Shown here: positions 1 to 12,100 of the stretch, piece by piece
How positions within the stretch are numbered: the stretch's first letter is position 1
Layout: every line of letters starts with the position of its first letter
DNA from: Salvelinus alpinus
Lineage: Eukaryota > Chordata > Actinopteri > Salmoniformes > Salmonidae
Direction of reading: 5' to 3'
Assembly: GCF_045679555.1 (NCBI RefSeq)
Contig: NC_092091.1
Location: 11,867,918 to 11,931,917 of the forward strand
Length of the DNA: 64,000 nucleotides
Position numbers and translations under genes: made by a program
The notes under the pieces: model-generated
Told to the model about the DNA's origin: nothing
What the model saw: the letters and a program-made list of their open reading frames with translations, nothing else
Database searches by the model: none

Positions 1-310
1 CTGCTCGGCATCTGACTGCAAGGCACTACAGATGGTAGTGCGAACAGCCCAGTACATCACTGGGGCCAAGCTTCCTGCCATCAGGACCTCTACACCAGGC
101 GGTGTCAGAGGAAGGCCCTAAAAATTGTCAAAGACCCCAGCCAGACTGTTCTCTCTACTACCGCATGGCAAGCGGTACCAGAGCGCCAAGTCTAGGACCA
201 AAAGGCTTCTGAACAGTTTTTACCCCCAAGCCATAAGACTCCTGAACAGGAAATCAACCCGGACTATCTGCATTGTTGTTTTCATGACATTGTTGACGGC
301 GCTCTTCTAA
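1..310 (+). mobile_element. LINE 3' end (5'-truncated non-LTR retrotransposon)
   Basis: The plus strand reads like the last part of a teleost LINE reverse-transcriptase ORF, with peptides such as LFSLLPHGKRYQSAKSRTKR and LLNSFYPQAIRLLN. The reading frame is broken near 120. The 5' part lies off the left edge or was never copied. The clade is uncertain; the C-terminal style resembles the LINE at 6590-7835. Confidence 0.65.
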
Positions 311-319
311 AGTCACATC

Positions 320-2085
320 CCTTATTTTCAGAGAAACTGAATGCAGATTGTTCTGTACACGGATCAAATAGACATCTGGAATCCACTAGGATCCTTTGCA
401 TCAAAAAACAAGTTGTTAATGGTGTACTACACCCTAGGAAATATACATTCAAAATGCAGCTCTAAACTGGCTGCTATCAGGCTACCTGCCGTGGCTAGAT
501 CAGCAGACCTCCGTCAATCTGGTGGAGATGGAATATTGAATAGAATCTATGAAGACATGGATGCATTGTACAGTGGGGTTAAAATGCTAACTATTAACGG
601 AGAGAAAATGATATATGGTGCCATGGTCTCTCTCTGTGGAGACACTCTGACACAACATGAACTAGCAGGGCTCAGAGGGTGTGGGCTTTGCCTACAGGAA
701 GTGCAGACACTGTGAGGGTTCTTTTGAGGACATGCAGACACATATGCTAAAAGGACCTTGGAGAAGCATGTCAGACAATGTGATGAAAGAGAAAAGGTAA
801 AGATGGACTTGCTTCACAACAGCCTGAGAACAACCTATGGGATCAATAGAAGGAGCAAGTTAGTTGAATTCCCAGCCTTTGATATCATACAACAAACTCC
901 GCAAGACGTTATGCATGTAATTCTGGAGGGTGTTGCCCCATTGGAAATCACATGTGTTTTGAATCATCTTGTTGAGTCAGGACATATTGATTTGGACTCA
1001 GTGAATTCGTCTCTTCTTTGTTTCCCTTATTCCCCTCTAGACATTAGAGATCAGACATCCCCCATGTCTGTTAGTACATTAACGTCAATAATGGAAACTT
1101 AAACAGGCATCTGCTTGTCCTGCTAAGGATATTGCCATTTGTTTTGGAGAGTTAGGAATTCAATGCATATATACAACTGATAATTGAGCTAATGGAGATT
1201 GTACAGATATTATTTGCACCTGTTCTTTCTATTGTGACTGTGTCTAGGTTGAAGTTACTCATTGAAAATCATTTGAAGCATTGGAAGGAGCTTTTTCCAG
1301 GACCACAACGTTACACCTAAACAGCATTATGTGATACATTTGTCATCACAGATAAAGTCATTGGGTCCACTGGTTAGACATATGTGTAAGTGGTTTGAGT
1401 CTAAACATTGTTTCTTTAAACAACGGGCTTCCAAGCTCCATTTAAAAAATATTTGCAAGTCTTTGATCAATCAGAACCAAATATGAAAGCTGCCAAAATG
1501 TAGACAGTTCAATGCAGTCAATTGTTTCAAATGAAAAGGAGACGGGACCTGTATCAGAGGTAAAGATCTACAATATGTATGTGGAAAAATGAGGGACTTC
1601 CTAGGTTTCAATTAAGTAAACCATGCTGTATCAGTCAAATGGCTTGTAATAAATTGTAATAAATATGTAACTCAGAAGTCTAAGATCTTTGAATGGTAAT
1701 ATGCCAGAATTTGGACTGGTCAAAAACATATTTCTTGTTGATTCTAGGCTTAATTGTTAGGAATATCAACCATTTCAAACTCTACGCTTTGATAGAAATG
1801 TCATGGCTTATCAAGTTGACTTATCACCTTGCTCAGGCCACTGAGTTAGTGGAGGCTGAAAAACTGGTTGATTTGACCTCTCATTACACAATTAGCAACA
1901 AGAGCCAAACTTATGTACAAGTCAAATACCATCTTGGGGATGTAATAGAATTGTACAACAGTTCAAATGTCTCATAGTGTGTACCCCGAATATGAAAAGT
2001 GTACTCTTTGTTCTGTACTGTATTTTGTCTACATGATTACTGTCCTGTGTGTAAGATTGACAATAAAACAGTGAATTCCATTTGG
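320..2085 (+). pseudogene. decayed transposon-derived gene, possibly CACTA/EnSpm-like
   Basis: Two ORFs (341-715 and 758-1102) and a third at 1693-1977 read as pieces of one protein separated by stops and frameshifts. The second contains QDVMHVILEGVAPLEI, which resembles the D-x-M-H-x-x-x-E-G segment in CACTA/EnSpm-type transposase relatives, and 1321-1375 in broken frame resembles a K-Q-H-Y-hydrophobic motif of the same family. An AATAAA at about 2062 could end it. I infer a relic of a multi-copy fish element rather than a host gene. The superfamily assignment is tentative, and no terminal repeats or target duplication were found. Confidence 0.45.
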
Positions 2086-2380
2086 TCATTATCTGTTCTT
2101 AATATGTGAAGACAAAGCAGTTTTGTACTTGTCAGTGTTGATCAAACAGCTTTTTAATTCTGGTAATTCTAGTTCCGAGCATTAAGTTACTCAGAACCAG
2201 TAATACAATCTCAGTAACAAGTTACATTATCTTATTAAGATAATTATGGACAAGCTTGAAACAAGTGAAATGCTCTAACATAAAAACTGCCTGGTAAGAA
2301 GAAATATCTTGTCAGACAAAAAACAAGCATATATTGCCTAGATTTAAGATATTTAATCTTACTTAGATTTCATTTTTTGC
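2086..2380. other. AT-rich stretch, nothing recognised
   Basis: No ORF, repeat or paralogous match was seen. Sequence resembling the 3' flanks of copies B, C and D is absent here, so the shared cluster homology appears to end at about 2381. Confidence 0.5.
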
Positions 2381-2640
2381 AGTGTAACCAGCTCAGCTAT
2401 AGACTACACCAGCATGACTAGTATCTATGTGGACCCTACTACAGTTTAACCAGCTCAGCTATAGACTACACCAGCATGACTAGTATCTATGTGGACCCTA
2501 CTACAGTTTAACCAGCTCAGCTATAGACTACACCAGCATGACTAGTATCTATGTGGACCCTACTACAGTTTAACCAGCTCAGCTATAGACTACACCAGCA
2601 TGACTAGTATCTATGTGAACCCTACTACAGTTTAACCAGC
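2381..2640 (-). repeat. 62-bp minisatellite at the 3' end of TRIM copy A (about 4 units)
   Basis: Units start at 62-bp spacing (for example the AACCAGCTCAGC word near 2386, 2448, 2510 and 2572). The innermost unit overlaps the coding end: the stop codon at 2625-2627 and the last codons (L-V-K-L) are part of the repeat. The remaining units therefore carry extra copies of the coding terminus inside the 3' UTR. Confidence 0.9.
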
Positions 2641-3139
2641 TTAGCAGTACTATAACAGAGCCAAAACCCAGGATAGAGGGACTGAGTGAATGTGGTCTGG
2701 ACTCTGTGGAGGAGGGTCATTGTGTCAGAGACACTGTAGAAGGACAGAGTACCTGCCTTGTGATCCAGGTACACTCCTACTCTGGAGGACTGAGGGCCTG
2801 ATACTTTAGTCTCAACATTATTGTGTCTGAACCAATAACCACCACGATAACACTGTAAACTCCAGGACTTGTTATTGTATCCAAATGCACCATCTGTCCC
2901 TGTTCTGCTGATGTCTTGATATGAGACTGCTGTATCAACATCCTCCCCACTCCACTTCACCTCCCAGTAACAGCATCCAGACAGACCCTCTCGACACAGA
3001 ACCTGCTCGTAGTTGGTGAATCTGTCTGGATGATCAGGATATGGTTGGACTCGACTTGTGCATTTCACCTTTTTGTTCCCTTTAGACAGAGAGAGGTGTG
3101 TGTGTGCTGTGTTTGGGTCCAGTGTGAGCTGACAGGAAT
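2625..3139 (-). CDS. copy A exon 6: PRY-SPRY (B30.2) domain
   Basis: This 515-bp terminal exon follows an acceptor at 3140-3142 and starts in phase 1. It encodes the PRY segment (LTLDPNTAH) and the SPRY segment ([29 protein letters not shown]) and ends L-V-K-L-stop. In TRIM proteins this domain selects the target. The exon has one codon more than copies B and C near the C-terminus. Confidence 0.92.
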
Positions 3140-6100
3140 CTGGGAGAAGAGCAGAGCAGAGACCAATGAAGGGAGTTAGAACAATAAGTTAAGTCAGATA
3201 CTGTATCTTCCCTGTCTTTGATTAGAGCACAGCAGAGATCAAATCAGAGAAATATGAGGAGTCAGATAGATACCCAGTCTTTGATTAGATCTACTATTGA
3301 TATATATTTCTAGAGGGATTGTTAGGAGTGTCAGTAAAAAGAGACTGTTAGTTACTTCACAATAAAGATACTCACATTGTAACAACTGTTCTCTGGTCTT
3401 GGGCTCTGGAGGCAGTACAACATCCACTATATTCACTACAGACACACAAACACATTGACAGAGAGAGGGAATGTTATCATCATACCATATTCCACATGTA
3501 CAGTGGGGAGAACAAGTATTTGATACACCGCCGATTTTGCAGGTTTTCCTACTTACAAAGCATGTAGAGGTCTGTCATTTTTATCATAGGTACACTTCAA
3601 CTGTGAGAGACAGAATCTAAAACAAAAATCCAGAAAATCACATTGTATAATTTTTAAGTATTTAATTTGCATTTTATTGCATGACATAAGTATTTGATAC
3701 ATCAGAAAAGCAGAACTTAATATTTGGTACAGAAACCTTTGTTTGCAATTACAGAGTTCATACGTTTCCTGTAGTTCTTGACCAGGTTTGCACACACTGC
3801 AGCAGGGATTTTGGCCCACTCCTCCATACAGACCTTCTCCAGATCCTTCAGGTTTCGGGGCTGTCGCTGGGCAATACGGACTTTCAGCTCCCTCCAAAGA
3901 TTTTCTATTGGGTTCAGGTCTGGAGACTGTCTAGGCCACTCCAGGACCTTGAAATGCTTCTTACGGAGCCACTCCTTAGTTGCCCTGGCTGTGTGTTTCG
4001 GGTCGTTGTCATGCTGGAAGACCCAGCCACGACCCATCTTCAATGCTCTTACTGAGGGAAGGAGGTTGTTGGCCAAGATCTCGCGATACATGGCCAAATC
4101 CATCCTTCCCTCAATACAGTGCAGTCGTCCTGTCCCCTTTGCAGAAAAGCATCCCCAAAGAATGATGTTTCCACCTCCATGCTTCACGGTTGGGATGGTG
4201 TTCTTGGGGTTGTACTCATCCTTCTTCTTCCTCCAAACACGGCGAGTGGAGTTTAGACCAAAAAGCTCTATTTTTGTCTCATCAGACCACATGACCTTCT
4301 CCCATTCCTCCTCTGGATCATCCAGATGGTCATTGGCAAACTTCAGACGGGCCTGGACATGCACTGGCTTGAGCAGGGGGACCTTGCGTGCCCTGCAGGA
4401 TTTTAATCCATGACGGCGTGGTGTGTTACTAATGGTTTTCTTTGAGATTGTGGTCCCAGCTCTCTTCAGGTCATTGACCAGGTCCTGCCGTGTAGTTCTG
4501 GGCTGATCCCTCACCTTCTTCATGATCATTGATGCCCCACGAGGTGAGATCTTGCATGGAGCCCCAGACCGAGGGTGATTGACCGTCATCTTGAACGTCT
4601 TCCATTTTCTAATAATTGCGCCAACAGTTGTTGCCTTCTCACCAAGCTGTTTTTCTATTGTCCTGTAGCCCATCCCAGCCTTGTGCAGGTCTACAATTTT
4701 ATCCCTGATGTCCTTACACAGCTCTCTGGTCTTGGCCATTGTGGAGAGGTTGGAGTCTGTTTGATTGAGTGTGTGGACAGGTGTCTTTTATACAGGTAAC
4801 GAGTTCAAACAAGTGGAGTTAATACAGGTAATGAGTGGAGAACAGGAGGGCTTCTCAAAGAAAAACTAACAGGTCTGTGAGAGCCGGAATTCTTACTGGT
4901 TGGTAGGTGATCAAATACTTATGTCATGCAATAAAATGCAAATTAATTACTTAAAAATCATACAATGTGATTTTCTGGATTTTTGTTTTAGATTCCATCT
5001 CTCACAGTTGAAGTGTACCTATGATAAAAAGTACAGACCTCTACATGCTTTGTAAGTAGGAAAACCTGCAAAATTGACAGTGTATCAAATACTTGTTCTC
5101 CCCACTGTATATGACTAGTAGGGAACTTTCAATGGTCTAAAGTTGATGTTCTTATTATTTTCAACACACCTGTAGTGGAGATCTTGGTCCATTCTCCTTT
5201 AAGGAAGTCTTCTAGTTTCTCTCTCAGTTCAGACACAGTCTTACTCACATCTCCAAAGTACTGAAGAGGACGGACAACGATGCTGGGTAAGTCTGAAGAT
5301 ACACTGATACTGGAGAGAGACTGATAACTCTGGAGAGAGAGAGGTACAGAGAGACAGAGAGCAGGAGGGAGAGAGACAGAGAGGGAGAGAGAGAGAGAGA
5401 GCGGGAGAGAGAGAGACAGAGAGAGAGAGACAGACAGACAGGACAACATAATGATTGAGATGAATAGTTTCACATTAAGTTAATTTCATATCACATGTAA
5501 CAAGGCAGTTTAGTTACCTGGAGGAAATGGATGTGATCCTCTGTGTGTGAGAGCTGCTCCAGCTCAGTGCTTCTCTTCCTCAGCTCAGCTATCTCCTGCT
5601 TCAGTTGCTCTAGGAGTCCTTCAGCTTGACTCACTTGAGCCTTCTCTTGGGCTCTGATCAGCTCCTTCACCTCAGAGCTCCTTCTCTCAATGGAGCGGAT
5701 CAGCTCAGTAAAGATCTGATCACTGTCCTCCACTGCTGACTGTGCAGAGCGCTGTTGAGAGAGAGAGAAAGAGTGAGAGAAAGAAATAGAGAGAGAGAAA
5801 AACAGAAGAAAAAAAGAGAATGAGAAACAGACAGTTGAAAAAAGAGAGAGAAAAAGAGAGAGAGACAGTAGGTACAGAAGCCTCTCTGCTGCTTTGAGTC
5901 AGAATGCTGCCACCCTGCTCTTCACGTCCACCAGGCTTTGTCCCCCTCCTGGACAGGCAGGTACAGCACAAACCCCCAACGGTGACGCCCCGACCAGAAA
6001 ATAATTCTCTAAGTTGCTCTGTAGTTCCACAAGAAGACCACCGGGGGGGTTGAGAATGGCCAGTTTCTGCCATAGGGAGGATTCTGCCAAGTTGTTGATG

Positions 6101-9100
6101 ATCAGCACCCTCCCTCTGTGTGACACTTGGGAGAGGAGCCACCTCCACTTTGTCAGCCTCGACACCACCACTTGTGACACTCCTTCTCAGAACTTCCTAA
6201 CCTGGGCCCTCCGCCTGACTGGCTGTCAGCTCTGGATCCAATGAGCCGTTTGAAAACAAGGCCTCCCCCCCCCCCCCCTTCATCCTCCATCGGCACAATA
6301 CCGTCCTCCTCCTCCCCAGTCTGTCCCCCTGGACTTCCTCCCTGATCAGTGCCTCTTCCCCAATGACAGGCAATATTTCCTGGGATGAGCCCACCAAGCC
6401 CTTACCCACTGGAGTCTCCGTTACTACAGCAACCTGCCTCTGCTAAATGACTCACTAGCTGAACAATCTTTAAATCGCCTTTTTTTTAGGAAGATTTAGG
6501 CTCTTAACCCTAGTGGCTCTGGATAAGAGTGTCTGCTAAATGACTCACATGTAAACTAGGGCTCTTTGAAAGCGTGGCAATAACTTATTAACTTTTCATT
6601 ATTCACAGACAGACTCCTCTGAAGGCAGGCAGGCAGCACACGCCTGATCCCACTGATCCTCAACACTGGGGTACCACAAGGGTGCGTTCTCAGCCCTCTC
6701 CTGTACTCCCTCTTCACCCATGACTGCGTGGCCATGCACGCCTCCAACTCAATCATCAGGTTTGCAGACGACACAACAGTGGTAGACTTGATTACCAACA
6801 ACGACGAGACGGCCTACAGGGAGGAGGTGAGGGCACTCGGAGTGTGGTGTCAGGAAAATAACCTCACACTCAATGTCAACAAAACAAAGGAGATGATCGT
6901 GGACTTCAGGAAACAGCAGAGGGAGCACCCCCCTATCCACAGACGGGACAGTAGTGGAGAAGGTGGAAAGTTTTAAGTTCCTCCGCGTACACATCACGAA
7001 CAAACTGAAATGGTCCAACCACACAGACAGCGTGGTGAAGAAGGTGCAACACTGCCTCTTCAACCTCAGGAGGCTGAAGAAATTTGGCTCGTCACCAAAA
7101 ACACTCAAACTTTTACAGATGCACAATCGAGAGCATCCTGTCGGGCTGTATCACCGCCTGGTAGGGCAACTGCTCCGCCCACAACCGTAAGGCTCTCCAG
7201 AGGGTAGTGAGGTCTGCACAACGCATCACCCGGGGAAAACTACCTGCCCTCCAGGACACCTACACCACCTGATGTCACATGAAGGCCAAAAAGGACAACA
7301 ACCACCCGAGCCACTGCCTGTTCACCCCGCTATCATCCAGAAGGCGAGGTCAGTACAGGTGCATCAAAGCTGGGACCGAGAGACTGAAAAACAGCTTCTA
7401 TCTCAAGGCCATCAAACTGTTAAACAGCCATCACTAACATTGAGTGGCTGCTGCCAACATACTGACTCAAATCTCTAGCCACTTTAATAATTAAAAATTT
7501 GATGTAATAAATGTATCACTAGTCATTATAAACAATGCCACTTTATTTAATGTTTACATGCCCTACATGACTCATCTCATATGTATATACTGTACTCTAT
7601 ACCATCTACTGCATCTTGCCTATGCCGTTCGGCCATCGCTCATCCATATATTTATATGTACATATTCTTATTCATTCCTTTACACTTGTGTGTATTAGGT
7701 AGTTGTTGCGAAGTTGTTAGATTACTTGTTAGATATTACTGCATGGTCGGAACTAGAAGCACAAGCATTTCGCTACACTCGCATTAACATCTGCTAACCA
7801 TGTGTATGTGACCAATAACATTTGATTTGAGTAGTATATACACTTTATTCAGTACTGTTGCTAAATAATTCCAATAGATGGGAGCATAAGACAGTTAAGA
7901 TTAGTTTAGGTCAAGTACAAGCAGCCAACTCAACAAGCCTCGCCAAAAGCTTGTTCCGTCAGCGGCAGCGATCACTCTGCCTTCTCCCACAAGAGAGCGG
8001 CATGTTGAGGTAAATCTACTAACCGTGAGGGTTGTATGATGTCATTTATTGTCGGGCTGGAAGATGCATCGTCTTTTCTATTCCGAGGCTGTTTACTCCC
8101 AATCTGACATATTAACATGATGTCAAAATGCATGTTTACTAGGGTTGAGGTTAACACATCTGACTAGTGATTATTTGACTGGGGTTCAATACCTGCTATA
8201 GTTAATATTGTTTTGTTCTACCAAAAGCAACACAGGACTAATACGAGATATATAGCTAACTGTAAAGTAATGAATGAACATTTTAGAAAATCATGGGACA
8301 TATAGTCTTTGGTTGCATGCTATTTTATGTCAATCATATTGCTGCTTGTAGCCTATAACTGATCAAATCAAAGTTTTTTTGTTACGTGCACCGAATACAA
8401 CAGGTGTAGACCTTACAGTGAAATGCTTAATTACAGGCTCTAACCAACAACGCAAAAAAAGGTATATTGTGAACAATAGGTAAGTAAAGAAATAAAAACA
8501 ACAGTAAAAAGAGTGAAAAATAACAGTAGCGAGGCTATATACAGACACCGGTTAGTCAGGCTGATTGAGGTAGTATGTACATGTAGATATGGTTAAAGTG
8601 ACTATGCATATATGATGAACAGAGAGTAGCAGTAGTGTAAAAAGAGGGGTTGGTGATGGGACACAATGCAAATAGCCCGGTTAGCCAATGTGCGGGGGCA
8701 CTGGTTGGTCGGGCCAATTGAGGTAGTATGTACATGAATGTATAGTTAAAGTGACTATGCATATATGATAAACAGAGAGTAGCAGCAGCTTCGTGGTCTT
8801 ATGCTGCCATCTATTTGGAATATTTTGCAATTAAAAGTTATTTATTCACATAAAGACATTGGTGATGCAGCTGAGAAATTAAGTGTATTTTTCTTATTCA
8901 TTCCAGAGATCAGTCTCAAACCTGCCCAACGCCAATTGCAGCCATTTAGAAACAACATATCATAACAAAGGTTATTTATTAATTTAAAGAAATGTCTTCT
9001 GGCTGTTTAAAATCGGTCACATCTTGAAAAAGAGAACAGGGACATGCGTTTTGTTTAGGTTTTACACCTTTATCTGAATTTAAAAAAATTGATAACCATG

Positions 9101-12100
9101 ACAAATCTTTAACGTTTGATGGCTATGTGCCAACCATCGCTAGCAATGTTTTTAACCACAGGCGTACCCAGGTGAACAGTGACCAAGTATCTGTAACCTA
9201 GTTAATAATAAGTTACCTGAGGTAAACCTACAAGGTTAGCGTGGGCTGATCTCATTGATAACAATAGTGAAGCTGACATTGTGACGCAGAACAATGGACT
9301 GGGAATATAACTTTTAGAAGGTGAGTTGGTGCCACAGTGTTCAATACCACTAATAGGAGCTGGCAGGGTGAAACATCACCTAAAATAAGACCTGTTTGTT
9401 CAATACAACTAATAGGAGCTGGCAGGGTGAAACATCACCTAAAATAAGACCTGTTTTTCAATACAACTAATAGGAGCTGGCAGGGTGAAACATCACCTAA
9501 AATAAGACCTGTTTGTTCAATACAACTAATAGGAGCTGGCAGGGTGAAACATCACCTAAAATAAGACCTGTTTGTTCAATACATCTAATAGGAGCTGGCA
9601 GGGTGAAACATCACCTAAAATAAGACCTGTTTTTTCAATACAACTAATAGGAGCTGGCAGGGTGAAACATCACCTAAAATAAGACCTGTTTGTTCAATAC
9701 ATCTAATAGGAACTGGCAGGGTGAAACATGACCTAAAATAAGATCTGTTTTTCAATACAACTAATAGGTGCTGGCAGGGTGAAACATGACCTGAAATAAG
9801 ACCTGTTTTTCAATACAACTAATAGGAGCTGGCAGGGTGAAACATCACCTAAAATAAGACCTGTTTTTCAATACAACTAATAGGTGCTGGCAGGGTGAAA
9901 CATGACCTGAAATAAGACCTGTTTTTCAATACAACTAATAGGAGCTGGCAGGGTGAAACATCACCTAAAATAAGACCTGTTTTTCAATACAACTAATAGG
10001 TGCTGGCAGGGTGAAACATGACCTGAAATAAGACCTGTTTTTCAATACCACTAATAGGAGCTGGCAGGGTGAAACATGACCTGAAATAAGGCCTGTTTTT
10101 TTGCAATTACTTCAAAACTACGGCAAACAGCTGGGACATTTGATAATATTATATAACTGGGCTCCTTGGCGAATGCAATGAACTAGTTTTATCAGAAAAT
10201 GTTGTTAAAAATGTCCAGGCTAGTCCTAGCCCCCGCTGCTGGCTGGTAGCGCTTGTCTGCCCTAAATCCCCACACTATCTGTGCTAACAAACCCTTTGTA
10301 CCACCACTCCTCCTGTTTAACCTTGAATTTTGTTAACAAACACTTGCCTACGAAAAGAGACACCTAGCTGACAGTACACAAAACAAAAACCACTCACACA
10401 TGTACCAAAACGAACCAACTCTTTACGGATCTGTTCATTCTTAATAAACGGAGGCAGATTTGACACCACTACTCTTGTCGAAATCGGCACCAACACACCC
10501 CTCACAAAAATCATACTGGTAACTAGCCGGGCAACAAGACTCACCTTTTTCATTACCACAACCACCGCCTTGTTCATTCTGGCATGGCGCCACCTACTGT
10601 GCTGGAGTGTGTTCAATCACGGTTTACAACATTTCTAAATCCTCTGACCTCACTCAGTACTTCTGAGAAGAAAAAAAAATAGCCCTACTAACTTCTAATA
10701 GACCCTCCCCCATCCCCAAAATCCCTTCCAAACCCCCCCAACCCCGTCCAACCTCAATGACCCTACACTTCAATCTCCCTCTCTTCAACATACTTACAAC
10801 AATATAACAACACATGCTCCACCGTTTCATTGATCATACCCTCCAGACACAAACCATTCACATGCTGCCTGTCACGACTTCCGCCGAAGTTGGCTCCCCT
10901 GCCTGTTCGGGCGGTGCTCGGCGGTCGTCGTCACCGTCCTACTAGCCGCCACCGATCCCTTTTTCGATTGTCTGTTTGTTTTGTCTAATTAGTTTCACCT
11001 GTGTTTCTGTTGTTTGGTTTAATGAGCTTCCCTATTTTTAGTAGGTGGACCCGCCCTTGTTTTGTGCGGGATTGTCTTTATGTTACGTGTGTGCGTTTTA
11101 GGTAGAGGTGGATTTATTTTCTATTTTACTTGGCACCCTGTGTTTTTGGGTTGTCACGTTGTTGTCTGCGCCCTCTATGTTTGGGCTTCTCATTTTTGTG
11201 TGCATAAGTAAAAAGCACTTTTCCCCAGTAGAACTCTCTGCGTCTCATTCCTTCACCCACCTAGTCCCGCGTGACACTGCCAACCAGATGGAATGACCAG
11301 TTCAATGTACAATGTCCTAAACACAATCGAGTAAACACCACCTCTTCCTTCCTTATCACCCATTCCCTCAATTCTCCATAATAACATTAATACCTCCAAT
11401 AGTAGGTCACTCCTATTAGATTTACCAGATGATAAACTATTCAATACAGACAGAGAATCTGAGCATACTATCATTCTAACAGGTTGTACGTCCTCAACCC
11501 ACTGGAGGACAACTATTATCACCAACAGTTCAACTGAGTATACTGACAGTTCATCTGTTAGTCTTCTACATATCTGCACATCAAATTCAGGAAGGTAAAC
11601 GCCTGCTCCTGTGCTCCACCATCTGGGTCCTTGGATCCATCTGTGAAAAGTGGTAAAAAAACACAACAACTTCTACCAATGTAATTGTCAACCAGTTTCC
11701 CTTCATCACTGACTTCTGACCAATCCTTCCTTTTCTCTACCAAGGTTAGATCAACAACAGGATCTGGGAGTAACCATGGAGGAACATCCCCTCTCACCAC
11801 AGAAGGGCCAACCTCCAACTCCCTCAAACCACTCTCATCAGCAAGCTTTCCAACTGTCCAACCAAAACCACCGCCTTGTCTACTAGTATATTCCCACAGT
11901 CATCTAGAACAGTAGCAGTGGGATGCTCAACCTCACAGCCTTTCAACCCAATAAGCTAATGACAATTTATTACACCGTATATCCAAAGGCATCTCACCTG
12001 CCTCCACTAGTAAGACACATACAGATGTTGATTTAAATGCACCAATACATATCCTTAAAGCTATATAGTGGATTCTGTCCAGCTTCTGAAGACAAGTCTT

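Noticed and set aside
3778-4413. 211-codon plus-strand ORF
   Set aside because: Antisense of the Tc1-like transposase, whose catalytic motifs are on the minus strand.
8363-8790. Short ORFs of 61-68 codons
   Set aside because: They lie in a LINE 3' UTR fragment and show no protein features.
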